This document shows, piece after piece, positions 5,986 through 6,821 of a stretch of 6,821 nucleotides of DNA; within the stretch, counting starts at the first letter, position 1; each line of letters starts with the position of its first letter. The notes below the pieces were generated by a model that saw nothing but the letters and a program-made list of their open reading frames with translations, had not been told where the DNA came from and did not search any database. Both the position numbers and the translations under genes were made by a program. The stretch is from Lysobacterales bacterium (GTDB lineage: Bacteria > Pseudomonadota > Gammaproteobacteria > Xanthomonadales > Xanthomonadaceae): contig JAATFS010000048.1 of the NCBI GenBank assembly GCA_015655035.1, positions 1-6,821 of the forward strand, given 5' to 3'.

Positions 5986-6821
5986 GGCCGCGCCGCGCCG
6001 GCCTCGATCTTGGCCCAGGCGCGCAGCAGGTTGCCGCCCATGATCTTGCCGATGTCCTGTTCGGAGTAGCCGCGCTGGCGCAGGCCGGCGATCACTGCCG
6101 GATATGCGCCCACGTCTTTCAGCCCGGACGGCAGGTTGCCGCCAACGCCATCGAAATCCGAGCCGATGCCGACATGATCGATGCCGAGCAGACCGACACC
6201 GTAGTCGACCTGGTCCAGCAGCATCGCGAGCGTGCTTTGCGGAACCGGGTGATCGCGCTTCCAGGCGGCCTCGAACGCCACACGGTCCTCGGCCGGCTGG
6301 CCGGCCGCCACACGCTCGGCGTTACGTGAATTGAACTCGTTGCGGGCACGATAAAGGTCTTGCAGTACCGCAGCGGCACGGCCATCGATGAAGCTGGTGC
6401 CGAACGGCACCTGGACCACGCCGCCGCGCGCGGCGATCGCCTGCGCCAGGGTGTCGCTGAGATTGCGCTCGAAGCCAGGGGTGAAGTGCCGGAACGCCGA
6501 GTGCCCGGCGATCACCGGCACCCGGCTCAGCGCGATCGCCTGTTGCGTCGCGGCATCGGACAGATGCGAGACATCGACCATCATGCCGAGCCGGTTCATC
6601 TCGGCGATCGCGCGCTTGCCCGCCGGGCTCAGCCCCTGCCATCTACGCCGTGCATCGTAGGAAGAATCGGCGAACAGGTTGGAGGCGCCATGCGCCAGGA
6701 TCAGGGAGCGCACGCCGCGCGCGAAAAAGGTCGCGATTGCCTCGGGATCGCCTTCGAGCGGCCCAGCGTTCTCCATGCCCAGCGGCAGCATCACCTTGCC
6801 GCTGCCTTGCAGTGCCCGGAC
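5982..6821 (-). CDS. M19 family membrane-dipeptidase-like zinc peptidase, 5' end outside the window
   Basis: The visible 279 residues are the C-terminal part; the gene continues past the right edge. The frame stays open to the edge, so the GTG at 6794 should not be taken as the start. Residues are numbered in the visible part. It matches renal/membrane dipeptidases: the bridging Glu in GMENAG (Glu17), the substrate-contact His in LAHGASNLFADSS (His44), the zinc ligands in VDVSH (His86) and VIAGHSA (His107), the Arg in ERNLSD (Arg119), the acid in GSDFDG (Asp222), and the family tail LPSGLKDV...YP with NLLRAW. The N-terminal HxD zinc site would lie outside the window. M19 enzymes cleave dipeptides with broad specificity, often accepting a D-residue at the C-terminal position. 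The protein may be exported, but its N-terminus is not visible. The stop overlaps the S9 start by four bases, making this the upstream gene of the peptidase operon seen here. Confidence 0.92.
   Translation of the reverse strand, partial: VRALQGSGKVMLPLGMENAGPLEGDPEAIATFFARGVRSLILAHGASNLFADSSYDARRRWQGLSPAGKRAIAEMNRLGMMVDVSHLSDAATQQAIALSRVPVIAGHSAFRHFTPGFERNLSDTLAQAIAARGGVVQVPFGTSFIDGRAAAVLQDLYRARNEFNSRNAERVAAGQPAEDRVAFEAAWKRDHPVPQSTLAMLLDQVDYGVGLLGIDHVGIGSDFDGVGGNLPSGLKDVGAYPAVIAGLRQRGYSEQDIGKIMGGNLLRAWAKIEAGAARP

Noticed and set aside
5973..6660. Plus-strand frames opposite the M19 dipeptidase gene
   Set aside because: The minus-strand frame carries the M19 zinc-ligand and tail motifs; the plus frames have no supporting feature or ribosome site.
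6792..6794. GTG at 6794 as start of the M19 gene
   Set aside because: The frame is open from there to the window edge, and the preceding residues (VRALQGSGK) continue family-like sequence. The family also needs a further N-terminal part with the HxD zinc site.

Overview
This is a GC-rich bacterial window with tightly packed genes. The protein families, gene order and codon use suggest a gammaproteobacterium of the Xanthomonadaceae type (Xanthomonas, Stenotrophomonas, Lysobacter or relatives). That placement is inference from general resemblance; no rRNA or marker gene is present. No tRNA, rRNA, CRISPR array, insertion sequence or phage gene was seen.

Left block (1-1215, minus strand): dgcN, a DUF1611 P-loop protein of the D-glutamate N-acetyltransferase family, is followed with an ATGA stop/start overlap by the first 47 codons of dgcA. 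DgcA is an enolase-superfamily N-acetyl-D-glutamate racemase / dipeptide epimerase. Together they would acetylate D-glutamate and racemise it, feeding it into L-glutamate metabolism.

Middle (1216-2589): a divergent intergenic region holds a near-perfect 16-bp palindrome, a GC-rich nested inverted repeat and a weak promoter candidate. It is followed on the plus strand by a LuxR/GerE-type transcription regulator of 370 residues whose N-terminal two thirds is neither a receiver nor a recognisable acyl-homoserine-lactone domain. A 9-bp-stem hairpin overlaps its stop codon.

Right block (2641-6821, minus strand): an apparent operon of three peptidase-family genes, transcribed in the order M19 membrane-dipeptidase-like (5' end beyond the window), S9 prolyl-oligopeptidase-like, and S12 beta-lactamase-fold serine hydrolase resembling LACTB. 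The first two overlap by 4 bases and the third starts after 27 bases. The S9 and S12 proteins have N-terminal signal peptides.

Taken together, the window looks like a peptide-scavenging locus. Exported peptidases, including families known to cut bonds next to D-residues, sit beside a cytoplasmic D-glutamate conversion pair, with one regulator between them. The functional link is inference from gene order; the individual family assignments are much firmer.
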